Part shown: in pieces, positions 1 to 9,584 of the stretch | Numbering within the stretch: the first letter of the stretch is position 1 | How the letters are laid out: the number at the start of each line of letters is the position of its first letter | The notes under the pieces: generated by a model | What the model saw: only the letters and a program-made list of their open reading frames with translations | The model's database searches: none | What the model was told of the DNA's origin: nothing | Source: an uncultured Actinomycetes bacterium | GTDB taxonomy: Bacteria > Actinomycetota > Actinomycetes > Nanopelagicales > Nanopelagicaceae | Direction of reading: 5' to 3' | DNA length: 53,566 bases | Assembly (NCBI GenBank): GCA_903919375.1 | Contig: CAIXHZ010000015.1 | Location: 1-53,566 of the forward strand | Made by a program: the position numbers and the translations under genes

Positions 1-43
1 AGCCTACACCCCTGATAAAGCCACTGGGTGGTACTACTATTCA

Positions 44-1279
44 ATGACCACTTCAAATTTAGAATCTGTGATCCAGCAACTTAGAGACCAAGGAGCCCTC
101 GTGGAGAATCTCTCAGCCTTCAATAACCACCTGCCCGTCAAAGTTCGATTTGGCGAAGGTGTAGCTCAAACCCTGCCAGCGGTTGTGGCAGAACTCGGCG
201 CACGTAAGGTCTTCTTGATGGTCGATGAGGCGATTGAGAAATTCAATCCAGCCGCCAAGGAGTTGATCGATCTCTTGCAGGCATCACCAGCACTCACCTT
301 AACAATCTTTGAAAAGCCAGCTGGCGAACCCACTATCCAAATGGTCGATGATTCAACTGCTGCTTTTAAGGCAGCGGGCTCTGATATTTTAGTTGCGCTC
401 GGCGGTGGATCAGTCATCGATACCGCAAAAGCTGCCCGTCTCTGCGCACAACTCGGATGCACATTCCGCGAATTTCAATCGCAGGCCCCGGTCTATCCAG
501 TTCCCACCGTTCCATTGATCGCCATTCCAACTTCGGCAGGAACTGGATCTGAAGTTTCCGGCGGTTCAGTAATTTCCGATCCTGAAGCCGGTCGTAAAGC
601 AGGAATTGCCAATGGCAATCTTCGCGCCCATGTTGCACTCGTCGATCCAGTCCTTACCTATTCCATGCCACCATCGATGACTGCAAATACTGGCATCGAT
701 GCGCTTGCGCAGGCGATCGCCGGCATTATCGCCAAGTGCAGCACACCTATAGGTGATGCGATTGGTTATGAAGCGGTGCGCATGATGACTCCTGCGCTAG
801 TTGCGGCATATCAGGATGGAACAAATAAGCAAGCGCGCGCTGGCATGTCAGCGGGCAGCATGATGGCTGGCCTCACCATGAATATTTCTGATTGCACAGC
901 AGAGCATTCACTCGGTCAGGCGATCGGAGGGCTGAAGCATGTGCCCCACGGTCTGACCATTGGCTTGGTATTAGTCGAAACTCTTACACGTGAAGCACGC
1001 ATTGTTCCCGAGAAGATGGAACGTATTGCCGATGCTATGGGCGTGCCCCAAGATGGCACCACAGATGGCTCGCGTTGCATCAATGCAGTTCGCAAAATTT
1101 TGGCTGAACTCAACTTCCCAGTGCTCTCCAGTCTTGGCTTTACCGAGGCCGATCTCGACAATCTGGCAAATATCGCTCTTGAGGATTACTTCATCACTCA
1201 AGCGCCTAAGCCATGGAGTAAAGCTGAAGTCCTTGAGGCATTTACATCCGCACTTAAGTTGGAAACGCGTGCTGCTTAA
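44..1279 (+). CDS. Iron-containing alcohol dehydrogenase family protein
   Basis: ORF of 411 aa; GGGSVIDTAK and PTSAGTGSEVS motifs and AEHSLGQAIGG / HG metal-ligand region typical of Fe-ADH. Confidence 0.9.
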   Translation: MTTSNLESVIQQLRDQGALVENLSAFNNHLPVKVRFGEGVAQTLPAVVAELGARKVFLMVDEAIEKFNPAAKELIDLLQASPALTLTIFEKPAGEPTIQMVDDSTAAFKAAGSDILVALGGGSVIDTAKAARLCAQLGCTFREFQSQAPVYPVPTVPLIAIPTSAGTGSEVSGGSVISDPEAGRKAGIANGNLRAHVALVDPVLTYSMPPSMTANTGIDALAQAIAGIIAKCSTPIGDAIGYEAVRMMTPALVAAYQDGTNKQARAGMSAGSMMAGLTMNISDCTAEHSLGQAIGGLKHVPHGLTIGLVLVETLTREARIVPEKMERIADAMGVPQDGTTDGSRCINAVRKILAELNFPVLSSLGFTEADLDNLANIALEDYFITQAPKPWSKAEVLEAFTSALKLETRAA

Positions 1280-1282
1280 TAT

Positions 1283-2185
1283 ATGCCCGCTGAATTAACA
1301 CTTGCGCCGCGAAAAGTTCAACTCACTACCCGATCTGGCGTTGAAATTTCCCGACTTCTTCCCCACCAAGCTTTGCGCGCAATCGGCGCTTGGGTCTTTC
1401 TCGATTATTACGGCCCCACCGATCAGGACGAAGCAATGAGCGTCGGTGCCCATCCACATGTGGGATTGCAAACTGTCAGTTGGTTATTTTCAGGAGAAAT
1501 TGAACATCGTGACTCACTAGAAAGTACTCAACTCATCTCCCCTGGTGAATTGAACTTAATGACCGCTGGCACCGGCATTGCGCATTCAGAGATTTCTACG
1601 GGCTCCGCCCCGCTATTGCATGGTGTTCAACTCTGGACCGTCCTTCCCGAAAGCGCCCGACACTTGCCACCACACTTCGAGCACTTCAACACAATTCCGA
1701 ACTTCGAACATAACAATCTCTCAGTTCGCCTCTTTATGGGCACACTCGGTGGTCATGAATCGCCGGCTACTCGCTTTTCTGAACTCGTGGGTGCGGAAAT
1801 GTCGATTGCCGAAAATTCTTCCTCAACTCTCGAACTCAACCCTGATTATGAATATGGCGTGCTCAACATTAAGGGCGACCTTGCCATAAACGGTGCGGAG
1901 GTTCCGGAAGGTCATTTGCACTATCTCCCTACTGGAGCCAAATCACTAGAGGCGCGATCCACAACCGGCGCACGTTGGATTTTCTTAGGCGGAAAACCTT
2001 TTACCGAAAAGATTGTGATGTGGTGGAATTTCATCGGTCGTTCGCATGAGGAAATTCAAGAGATGCGCGATGATTGGAATTCAAATAGCTCGTGCATTCC
2101 AGCCTTTTCCGATCTCATTAACCAACGAATCCCAGCCCCGGAAATGCCACACCTCCACCTTTCTCCTCGGAGTCTGCAGCGATGA
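1283..2185 (+). CDS. Pirin family protein
   Basis: 300 aa; VGAHPHVGLQTVSWLFSGEIEHRDSLES and MTAGTGIAHSE motifs of pirins. Confidence 0.9.
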   Translation: MPAELTLAPRKVQLTTRSGVEISRLLPHQALRAIGAWVFLDYYGPTDQDEAMSVGAHPHVGLQTVSWLFSGEIEHRDSLESTQLISPGELNLMTAGTGIAHSEISTGSAPLLHGVQLWTVLPESARHLPPHFEHFNTIPNFEHNNLSVRLFMGTLGGHESPATRFSELVGAEMSIAENSSSTLELNPDYEYGVLNIKGDLAINGAEVPEGHLHYLPTGAKSLEARSTTGARWIFLGGKPFTEKIVMWWNFIGRSHEEIQEMRDDWNSNSSCIPAFSDLINQRIPAPEMPHLHLSPRSLQR

Positions 2186-2967
2186 GTATCTACGTGGAGC
2201 GCACAGGCACAGGCGACCCGCTACTTCTAATTCATGGCATGGGTTCAGCGGCAACAACGTGGCGACCACTAACACCATATCTTCGAAACGCATTTGAGGT
2301 ACTTGCCGTCGATCTGCCCGGCCATGGCCATACGCCGCTCGATCCCCACCAGGCCATGGATCCGGTATCACTTGCCGAATTGGTGTTGCGTACTCTCGAT
2401 GAATTAAATATTGACCAAGTGCATGTTGTAGGAAATTCGCTCGGCGGTTGGATTGCGATGGAAATTGCTGCCGCCCATCCGGATCGCGTTCGTTCACTGA
2501 CCGCTCTTGCCCCCGCTGGTTTATGGCTTACTCCTTATACCTCTCGCATCCCTGGTAGCGCCCCCACCCGTTTTCTGGCGCGTGGATCGGTAGCACTCGC
2601 TCCATCACTACTTAAGAAGGAGTGGGCGCGCAAAATTGGATTCAGCGCCGTCTCTCCCAAATGGCGCGATCTCGATTTTCAAACATGCTTAGATGCAGCA
2701 ACGGCGATGGGAACTTCTTCGGGATACTTCCCAGCTTGGGATGGACTCTTACTGAAACGTTTTGATAAAGAAATTTCGTCCCATGTTCCGACGACGATTA
2801 TTTTTGGCGATAGCGATAACACTCTTCCGGTGCGCACATGCCAAGAGCGTTCACTTGCGCCAGCTCATGCCAAGTGGATCGTGCTCTCTGAATCAGGGCA
2901 TGCACCCATGTGGGATCACCCGGTCGAAGTTGCGCAAGAGATCATTTCAACCGCAGGTCTGAAATGA
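2182..2967 (+). CDS. Alpha/beta hydrolase
   Basis: 261 aa; HGMGSAATTW oxyanion region, GNSLGGW nucleophile elbow, C-terminal SGHAPMWDHP; ATGA overlap with upstream gene. Confidence 0.9.
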   Translation: MSIYVERTGTGDPLLLIHGMGSAATTWRPLTPYLRNAFEVLAVDLPGHGHTPLDPHQAMDPVSLAELVLRTLDELNIDQVHVVGNSLGGWIAMEIAAAHPDRVRSLTALAPAGLWLTPYTSRIPGSAPTRFLARGSVALAPSLLKKEWARKIGFSAVSPKWRDLDFQTCLDAATAMGTSSGYFPAWDGLLLKRFDKEISSHVPTTIIFGDSDNTLPVRTCQERSLAPAHAKWIVLSESGHAPMWDHPVEVAQEIISTAGLK

Positions 2968-3671
2968 GTGTCACACTCTTTTATTCGTGGGAGATTAAAC
3001 GCAGCTCAATACCACTTGCGCTCTGGCATATGGCAGTAGATCGAATTTCTCTCAAGCGAAATCCCCAAATCACATTCTTCAAATCGCTCGGAACAGGTCG
3101 AGGCGAAACGTTCACGCCATCTGATGCTGATGCCACAAGGTGGGCACTTCTCGTAGTTCTCGAAGAATCAGCAGTGGAAGAATTTCATAATTCTGCGCTG
3201 ATCAACAGTTGGAGATCCTTCGCTGTGCACGAATATCGCGCAACCCTTGCACCGATTGCATCACATGGAGAATGGAGTAAGACCGAACCATTCTCTCCCT
3301 CCGCCCCTGCGGACTGGAGTGGCAAGGTTGCTGCAATTACTCGCGCCCGAATCAAACCTCGAATGAATGCAATTTTCTGGCGCAGCGTCCCGGAAGTTAA
3401 TGAAAGCCTTCATGCTGCTCCTGGTTTAATCACAGCGCTCGGCATTGGTGAGGCACCGATTGGGCTCCAGGGCACCTTCTCGATCTGGGAGAGCGCTTCG
3501 GCGCTGCGAGATTTTGCCTACCGTGGTCAGGCTCACCAACGCGTTATCGCCAGAACCCAAGAATTAGGCTGGTACTCCGAAGAACTCTTCGCGCGATTTG
3601 CTCTTATCGAGGAGCGAGGCAGAATTAGCACATGTCCATCCGCAGCTACCAACCCCGACGACGGGATTTAG
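2964..3671 (+). CDS. Spheroidene monooxygenase (CrtA)-like protein
   Basis: Start ATG 2964 (ATGA overlap) within the longer ORF; ARIKPRMNAIFWRSVP...GIGEAPIGLQGTFSIWES...FAYRGQAHQRVIART...WYSEELFARF resembles CrtA family. Confidence 0.8.
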   Translation: MSVTLFYSWEIKRSSIPLALWHMAVDRISLKRNPQITFFKSLGTGRGETFTPSDADATRWALLVVLEESAVEEFHNSALINSWRSFAVHEYRATLAPIASHGEWSKTEPFSPSAPADWSGKVAAITRARIKPRMNAIFWRSVPEVNESLHAAPGLITALGIGEAPIGLQGTFSIWESASALRDFAYRGQAHQRVIARTQELGWYSEELFARFALIEERGRISTCPSAATNPDDGI

Positions 3672-4441
3672 CAAGCGCCGGACGCAATCGAATACTTCTC
3701 GCTCTCTTGGTAATAACGATTGCTCTCCAGATGTCTTATCCGCTGATACATGGAAATGCCCTGACCGAAGTCACCATCTTCACCGTGATCTTTGGTGCAG
3801 CAACTGCGCTATTTCACGCGCTCACCGCATATGGTATTCGCTACTTTTTTACCTATCTCGTTATTACATTCAGTTTTTCTATGGGTATAGAAGAACTTGG
3901 ACTTCATACCGGTTGGCCATTTGGTCAATATCACTATAGCCACTCTCTCGGAGTACACCTCTGGGGAATGCCACTACTCGTTCCGTTCGCTTGGATCATG
4001 TTGGCCCATCCAGTATTAGTTGCCGCCCGGCGGTTCTGTACTTTCTGGACTTTTCTTTATGGTGGCTTAGGACTCATGGCATGGGATCTATTTTTAGATC
4101 CGCAGATGGTCGAAGCTGGTCGGTGGAGTTGGAGCAATGCATCACCTCACGTCCCCTTTCAACCTGAAATCCCGCTCTCCAATACCTTTGGCTGGCTGTT
4201 GGCGGGAATCGCGCTGATGGCTCTTCTTAACCTCACTCTTCCTAAGAGTCGACTGAAGCTTGGTCTCTCATCCCAAGCGATTGATATCTTTATCGGCTGG
4301 ACGCTCTTCGCCGGCGTCATCGGTAACCTCTTCTTCTTCCACCGTCCCGGTGTCGCAATATTCAGTGGATTTATTTTCGCACTCGTCTTCATTCCTTATT
4401 TTCTCTCCGACGCACTTGGCCGCCCAGATAACGCCGCATGA
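3632..4441 (+). CDS. CruF-like carotenoid biosynthesis protein (carotenoid 1,2-hydratase family), membrane protein
   Basis: 269 aa multi-TM; EELGLHTGWPFGQYHYSHSLG...GMPLLVPFAW...WDLFLDPQM motifs; overlaps CrtA ORF by 40 nt. Confidence 0.8.
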   Translation: MSIRSYQPRRRDLASAGRNRILLALLVITIALQMSYPLIHGNALTEVTIFTVIFGAATALFHALTAYGIRYFFTYLVITFSFSMGIEELGLHTGWPFGQYHYSHSLGVHLWGMPLLVPFAWIMLAHPVLVAARRFCTFWTFLYGGLGLMAWDLFLDPQMVEAGRWSWSNASPHVPFQPEIPLSNTFGWLLAGIALMALLNLTLPKSRLKLGLSSQAIDIFIGWTLFAGVIGNLFFFHRPGVAIFSGFIFALVFIPYFLSDALGRPDNAA

Positions 4442-5520
4442 TTTCTCATATTCTGGCCATTGCTGCTCTCGCACAATGTGCTATCAATTACTTCGCACTT
4501 CGAATCGTGCATCCCGATCAGAGCGCCATAGTTTCTGAAGCAGTATCCATATTGATTCCGATGCGTAATGAAGAGAAGAATGTTGTCGGAGTGCTCGATT
4601 CAGTTAAAGCGCAATCAGGATTAGAACAAAGCTCAATCAATGTACTTGAAGATAATTCCACCGATGTCACTGCCCCATTATTAGATAAGTATGCAGACTC
4701 AATAAAGATTGAAAGCGGCGCAGAATTGCCTGCAGGCTGGCTCGGCAAGAACTTTGCATTACATCAACTCACCTCCTTGCCCTCGGTTCGGAGCGCCGAG
4801 TATTTGGTATTTCTCGATGCTGACCTACGCATTGCGCCCACCGCGATTGCATCTGCAGTTGAATTGATGAAGAGGTTGAATTGGGATTTCATCTCTCCCT
4901 ATCCACGAGAATTGGCCGAAACCTTCACCGAGCGACTCATCCAACCGCTCTTGCAATGGTCGTGGCTTGCCAGCGTTCCCCTTCGTAGAGCAGAACGAGG
5001 AAAGCGTAAATCCATGGTTATCGCTAATGGCCAATTCTTCATTGTAAAACGATCGGCTTACGACGCTATCGGCGGCCATGAGTGCATTAAGGGTGAAGTT
5101 CTCGATGATCTTCAATTGGCACGCACCTTGGTGGGCGCCGGATATATCGGCGGCGTCGCCGATGGTAGCCAGATCGCTTCCTGTCGAATGTACAACTCCC
5201 ACAGCGAATTAGTCTCGGGCTATACCAAATCTCTATGGAAAGCTTTTGGTGGGCCAGTAGGCGCAGTGGCTACATCTGCAATCCTCTTTCTAGTTGGACC
5301 TTGGCTTTTGATTGAATTATTGAGAGGAGCTGCTTCTGCTGGGATCTATTTCGGTGCCATCATCATCTCGCGAGTCATTACTGCCAAGCGAGTGCGCACT
5401 CCTCTGTGGGAAGCGATCTTGCACCCACTGGGCATCACTTTCCTTCTCTACTTAATTGCGCTTTCTTGGATTCGAAAAAATCGAGGCACGCTCTCGTGGA
5501 AAGATCGTGTGATCTCATGA
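4438..5520 (+). CDS. Family 2 glycosyltransferase, CruG-like
   Basis: 360 aa; SILIPMRNEEKNV, LPAGWLGKNFALHQL, FLDADLRI, C-terminal TM segments; ATGA overlap with CruF-like gene. Confidence 0.8.
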   Translation: MISHILAIAALAQCAINYFALRIVHPDQSAIVSEAVSILIPMRNEEKNVVGVLDSVKAQSGLEQSSINVLEDNSTDVTAPLLDKYADSIKIESGAELPAGWLGKNFALHQLTSLPSVRSAEYLVFLDADLRIAPTAIASAVELMKRLNWDFISPYPRELAETFTERLIQPLLQWSWLASVPLRRAERGKRKSMVIANGQFFIVKRSAYDAIGGHECIKGEVLDDLQLARTLVGAGYIGGVADGSQIASCRMYNSHSELVSGYTKSLWKAFGGPVGAVATSAILFLVGPWLLIELLRGAASAGIYFGAIIISRVITAKRVRTPLWEAILHPLGITFLLYLIALSWIRKNRGTLSWKDRVIS

Positions 5521-7028
5521 CCTCGCAGAAGAAAATTATTGTCATTGGCGCCGGTATGGGCGGCTTGGCAGTCGCAGCCCGGCTGGCTAAAGCGGGAAAT
5601 CACGTGGAGATATTTGAAGCATCCAGCCAGACTGGCGGCAAGTGTCGAACCGAATGGATCGGTGACTATGCCTTTGATACTGGACCGTCACTGCTTACCT
5701 TGCCTGCGGTCTATCGAGATCTCTTTATCAAGACCGGCAAACGGATTGAACATATTCTTAAACTCAACCCAGTAGATCCTGCCTTTGATTATCACTTCTC
5801 CGATGGTGCCCGCCTCACCTTTGCCAATCTCTCTATCGCAAAAATCTGCGAAGAGATCGATCGCACTTTAGGTAAGAAGGCTGGCGATGAGTGGCACCAT
5901 CTCATGCAGCGAGCCGAACGGATGTGGGATGTTTCGCGTGGACCGTTCTTGGAGTCCGAGATGCCATCGATCCTCTCGCTCTTGCGCGGTAAAGGCGCGC
6001 TCGCGAATTTGCGCACGATTGCGCCACTGACATCACTGCGCCGTTACACAGCAAAGTGCTCCACCGATAAGCATTTAGCGCAGATCATTGATCGCTATGC
6101 CACATACACCGGCTCTGACCCGCGCAAAGTACCTGCTGTGCTTCTCACTATTGCTTTCATGGAGAGCACCTTTGGTGCCTGGCATATCGAAGGTGGCATC
6201 GGTCAATTAGCTGTGGCCCTTGAAGAGCGAGTACGCGATTTAGGCGTCACGATCCATCTCAATACCGAAATTTCCGAGATCACCCACAATAAGGTCGCTG
6301 CAACTGGCGTCACCACAACGGCGGGAAGGCACTTCCCGGCCGATATCGTGGTAGCTAATGCCGATGCCGAACTTGTTTATCACTCCTTACTCCCCAAAGA
6401 TCTAGCGGTCACGAAGCCAGAGCGAAAGAAATTGAAGCGAGCGGATAAATCTCTTGCGGGCTTCTCCCTTCTTCTCGGTCTAGACAATACTAAGATCGAT
6501 GGCCAGATTCCTCGCCTTAACCATCACAACGTCTATTTCCCTGAGAATTACGATCAGGAATTTGATGACATTTTTGCGAAGAAGATTCCTGTCTCAGACC
6601 CAACGATTTATATTTGCGCTCCAATCGATCCAACCATGGTGCGCGGAGAGAATAAAGAGGCGTGGTTCGTCCTAGTCAATGCACCTCGACATGAGCCAGG
6701 TAGTGGCTATGACTGGAGTTCTGGCGCAGAAGATTATGCAAAGAAAATTATTCAGAAGTTAGATCTGCTTGGCCTTCGAGTATCGGAGCGCTTGGATCTG
6801 ATGGAGATTCGCACCCCACTCGATCTACAAAATTTAGTGATGGCACCAGGCGGCTCAATTTATGGAACCTCTAGCAACTCGGCGCGATCGGCTTTTCTGC
6901 GCGCCGCTAATCGATCACCGCTGAAAAATCTCTATTGCGTCGGTGGTTCTGCCCATCCAGGAGGTGGATTGCCACTAGTTGGTATGAGCGCTGAACTCGT
7001 TAGCGAAGCGATAGCCTCCGGTAAGTAA
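5517..7028 (+). CDS. CrtI/CrtD-family carotenoid desaturase
   Basis: Start ATG 5517 (ATGA overlap); IVIGAGMGGLAVAARLAKAG FAD motif and C-terminal VGGSAHPGGGLPLVGMSAELV; CrtD assignment is by context. Confidence 0.85.
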   Translation: MTSQKKIIVIGAGMGGLAVAARLAKAGNHVEIFEASSQTGGKCRTEWIGDYAFDTGPSLLTLPAVYRDLFIKTGKRIEHILKLNPVDPAFDYHFSDGARLTFANLSIAKICEEIDRTLGKKAGDEWHHLMQRAERMWDVSRGPFLESEMPSILSLLRGKGALANLRTIAPLTSLRRYTAKCSTDKHLAQIIDRYATYTGSDPRKVPAVLLTIAFMESTFGAWHIEGGIGQLAVALEERVRDLGVTIHLNTEISEITHNKVAATGVTTTAGRHFPADIVVANADAELVYHSLLPKDLAVTKPERKKLKRADKSLAGFSLLLGLDNTKIDGQIPRLNHHNVYFPENYDQEFDDIFAKKIPVSDPTIYICAPIDPTMVRGENKEAWFVLVNAPRHEPGSGYDWSSGAEDYAKKIIQKLDLLGLRVSERLDLMEIRTPLDLQNLVMAPGGSIYGTSSNSARSAFLRAANRSPLKNLYCVGGSAHPGGGLPLVGMSAELVSEAIASGK

Positions 7029-7623
7029 CGCTGGCAATGCGTACAAAAGAGAAGGTCTGCATTATTAGCCAGACCCAAGCAACTACGGCAATACAGCTAA
7101 TATTTAAGTTATAGCCCACGAGTGCGATAAAGAAGAGTGATGCGCGAACGGGGCGTTCAGCGATAGTCACTACTCCTATTTCTCGTAGCCCCAATCCACC
7201 GGCTCGGGCGCGCACATATTCCTGTGAATGTGCGGCAATCCAGGCGCCTGCGACTACTGCAAGGGGAGCGCCAATGCGAGTGAAGGCAATCAGCCAAGCA
7301 AATTCGGTAATGCGATCAGAAACTGAATCAATGATTGCCCCTCGCTTGGATGTTGCTCGACCATAAATTGCGAGCGAACCATCGAGCCCATCGCCCAAGA
7401 GTGAGAGCACAAGCAGAGCGATCGCCCAGGAGCTACGCGCCATGGGAATAGTAAGGAGGCCAGCAATTACACCCGAGGCGGTAAGGATATTGGGAGAGAT
7501 GCGAAGTGCGTGAAGTGCTTTCGCCACTCGATAAGAAATCCAGAGCCAACCTCGAACTACGCCAGAGATCTCGGCTCCCCCATGAAGATCGCTCCAAGAG
7601 GTAGTGAACTCGTTCTCAGTCAT
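7000..7623 (-). CDS. CDP-alcohol phosphatidyltransferase family protein
   Basis: GDGLDGSLAIYGRATSKRGAIIDSVSD motif; start MTENEF at 7623, ATGA-type overlap with metF stop. Confidence 0.8.
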   Translation of the reverse strand: MTENEFTTSWSDLHGGAEISGVVRGWLWISYRVAKALHALRISPNILTASGVIAGLLTIPMARSSWAIALLVLSLLGDGLDGSLAIYGRATSKRGAIIDSVSDRITEFAWLIAFTRIGAPLAVVAGAWIAAHSQEYVRARAGGLGLREIGVVTIAERPVRASLFFIALVGYNLNISCIAVVAWVWLIMQTFSFVRIASVTYRRLSLR

Positions 7624-8483
7624 CGGCGATCGAGCCCCAGATTTGCTGCGATATCGACCGTGGCATGCGAAGCATTCATAGTGTAGAAATGTAAGCCTGG
7701 AACTTCGGCAGCAATGAGCTCTTCGCATAATTTCGTCGCGAGCTCTACTCCAAGTTTTTTCACATCATCGGGGCTCTCTGCAACTGCGTTAAATTGCGAG
7801 ACCATCGCGGCGGGAAGTTCGACGCCACTTAACTCCGACATTCGATGAAGTTGCTTCACATTTGTCACCGGAAGGATTCCAGCGATGATCGGAAGGTTCG
7901 AGCCTCGAGCCGCTAATTTATCGCGTAGCGCGATCCAGTGGCTTGCCTCAAAGAAGAATTGTGTCGTTGCAAAAGTTGCACCCAGTTCTTCTTTACGTAG
8001 TAAGACATCGACATCGCGGGCAAAATCCCCACTACTTGCCGGATGACCATCCGGGAAGGCTGCTACGCCAACCCTAAAGCCGCCCCGCGCAATCGCCAGT
8101 TCGACTAACTGGTCGGCATGATCAAAGCCACCAGGAGTTGTCTGCCAGGGTGCCGATGGCCCACCTACGGGATCGCCACGAAGTGCCAAAATGCTGGAAA
8201 TTCCGGCGCCTTGATATTGATTCAAAATCTCCGCGAGCTCCTCGCGAGTAGATCCCACGCATGTGAGGTGGGCGACAGTACTAATGCCAGTGTGGTCAGT
8301 AATCTCTTTAGTGATCCGCACAGTTCGATCGCGCGTGCTCCCACCTGCGCCGTAGGTCACAGAAATAAAGTCTGGTCGCAGGTGCGCAAGTTCGGACATT
8401 GCATCCCACAGCCGCTCTTCCCCGGCAGCATCCTTCGGCGGGAAGAACTCAACCGAGAAGGTAGGGAGAGGTGTCGTTGCCAT
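7620..8483 (-). CDS. metF: Methylenetetrahydrofolate reductase
   Basis: 287 aa; SVEFFPPKDAAGEERLW, DFISVTYGAGGSTRDRT, HLTCVGSTREEL, LALRGD motifs. Confidence 0.92.
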   Translation of the reverse strand: MATTPLPTFSVEFFPPKDAAGEERLWDAMSELAHLRPDFISVTYGAGGSTRDRTVRITKEITDHTGISTVAHLTCVGSTREELAEILNQYQGAGISSILALRGDPVGGPSAPWQTTPGGFDHADQLVELAIARGGFRVGVAAFPDGHPASSGDFARDVDVLLRKEELGATFATTQFFFEASHWIALRDKLAARGSNLPIIAGILPVTNVKQLHRMSELSGVELPAAMVSQFNAVAESPDDVKKLGVELATKLCEELIAAEVPGLHFYTMNASHATVDIAANLGLDRR

Positions 8484-8495
8484 AGCGATGCAGGC

Positions 8496-8501
8496 TACCC
8501 T
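8496..8501 (+). promoter_or_regulatory. Putative -10 element for crtE (TACCCT, 6 nt before GTG; leaderless)
   Basis: TACCCT-TCTCTC-GTG. Confidence 0.45.
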
Positions 8502-8507
8502 TCTCTC

Positions 8508-9584
8508 GTGCTAACTGCCGAGTATTTAACGCTCAACGGACTTCGAGCCGCTACTAATTCTGCTTTAACGCAGTTCAGCCTGACTGAAGGCGCCAGGTTA
8601 CGCGCCATCGGATCAGAACTCGAGCCAGTTGCAGATGTCATGCATCGCTTCCTTCTCGATAGCGGAAAACGGCTCCGCCCGATCTTTGCACTTGTTGGTG
8701 CACTGGGAACCGGCACGGAGATTACTCCGGCCATCATTCAAGCTGCAGCGTCACTCGAACTCGTTCACGTCTGTGCACTTATGCATGACGATGTCATGGA
8801 CGCATCTGATACCCGCCGAGGTGCGCCTTCGGTTCATCGCGCCTTTGAAGCGATGCATCGCGAACGTGCGCTTGCCGGCAATGATCAGCAATTTGGAATC
8901 TCTGCCGCAATCCTACTTGGTGATCTCGCCCTTATTTGGTCTGCCAAAATGCTTCACACATCACAGTTGGATATTGCCACACTCGTTCGTTCTCAAGAAG
9001 TTTACGATGAGATGCGCATTGAATTAATGGCTGGCCAATATCTCGATGTCTACGAACAGGTATTAGGAAGTGAGAGCGTTGAGCGCTCATTGAAAGTTGC
9101 TCGATATAAATCGGGCAAGTACACCATTGAACGTCCGCTTCATTTCGGCGCCGCACTTGGATCTAAATCTCCCGAAGCGCTTATGGAGATTTATTCTCAG
9201 TACGGCCTGCCACTGGGAGAAGCCTTCCAGCTGCGCGATGACGTCTTAGGTGTTTTCGGCAATCCAGATGAAACTGGAAAGCCAGCGGGAGATGATCTCC
9301 GTGAAGGCAAGCGCACAGTCTTGCTCGCAAAGACCATGGAGCGGGTTTCCCCTGAACAACGATCCACGCTCGAATCGATTATCGGCAAGAATGAACTTAG
9401 CTCTGATCAAGTTGAATCTGCTCGCGCAATAATTCGCACTACTGGCGCGCTCGATGAACTCGAAGAACTCATTTCAACACTGACTTATCAAGCCCTTACA
9501 TCACTTGATACCCCGCTGCTAGCACCGCAAGCCGTTGAGTTACTTCGCGAATTAACCTCAATCGTTACCCAAAGGAATACATAG
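8508..9584 (+). CDS. crtE: Polyprenyl / geranylgeranyl diphosphate synthase
   Basis: GTG start at 8508; ELVHVCALMHDDVMDASDTRRG (first Asp-rich motif), FQLRDDVLGVFGNPDETGKPAGDDLREGKRTVLL (second). Confidence 0.88.
   Translation: MLTAEYLTLNGLRAATNSALTQFSLTEGARLRAIGSELEPVADVMHRFLLDSGKRLRPIFALVGALGTGTEITPAIIQAAASLELVHVCALMHDDVMDASDTRRGAPSVHRAFEAMHRERALAGNDQQFGISAAILLGDLALIWSAKMLHTSQLDIATLVRSQEVYDEMRIELMAGQYLDVYEQVLGSESVERSLKVARYKSGKYTIERPLHFGAALGSKSPEALMEIYSQYGLPLGEAFQLRDDVLGVFGNPDETGKPAGDDLREGKRTVLLAKTMERVSPEQRSTLESIIGKNELSSDQVESARAIIRTTGALDELEELISTLTYQALTSLDTPLLAPQAVELLRELTSIVTQRNT

Noticed and set aside
8118-8507. N-terminal extension of the polyprenyl synthase ORF (starts at 8118)
   Set aside because: It runs antisense through metF; the prenyl synthase family similarity begins at the GTG at 8508, with a -10-like box immediately upstream.
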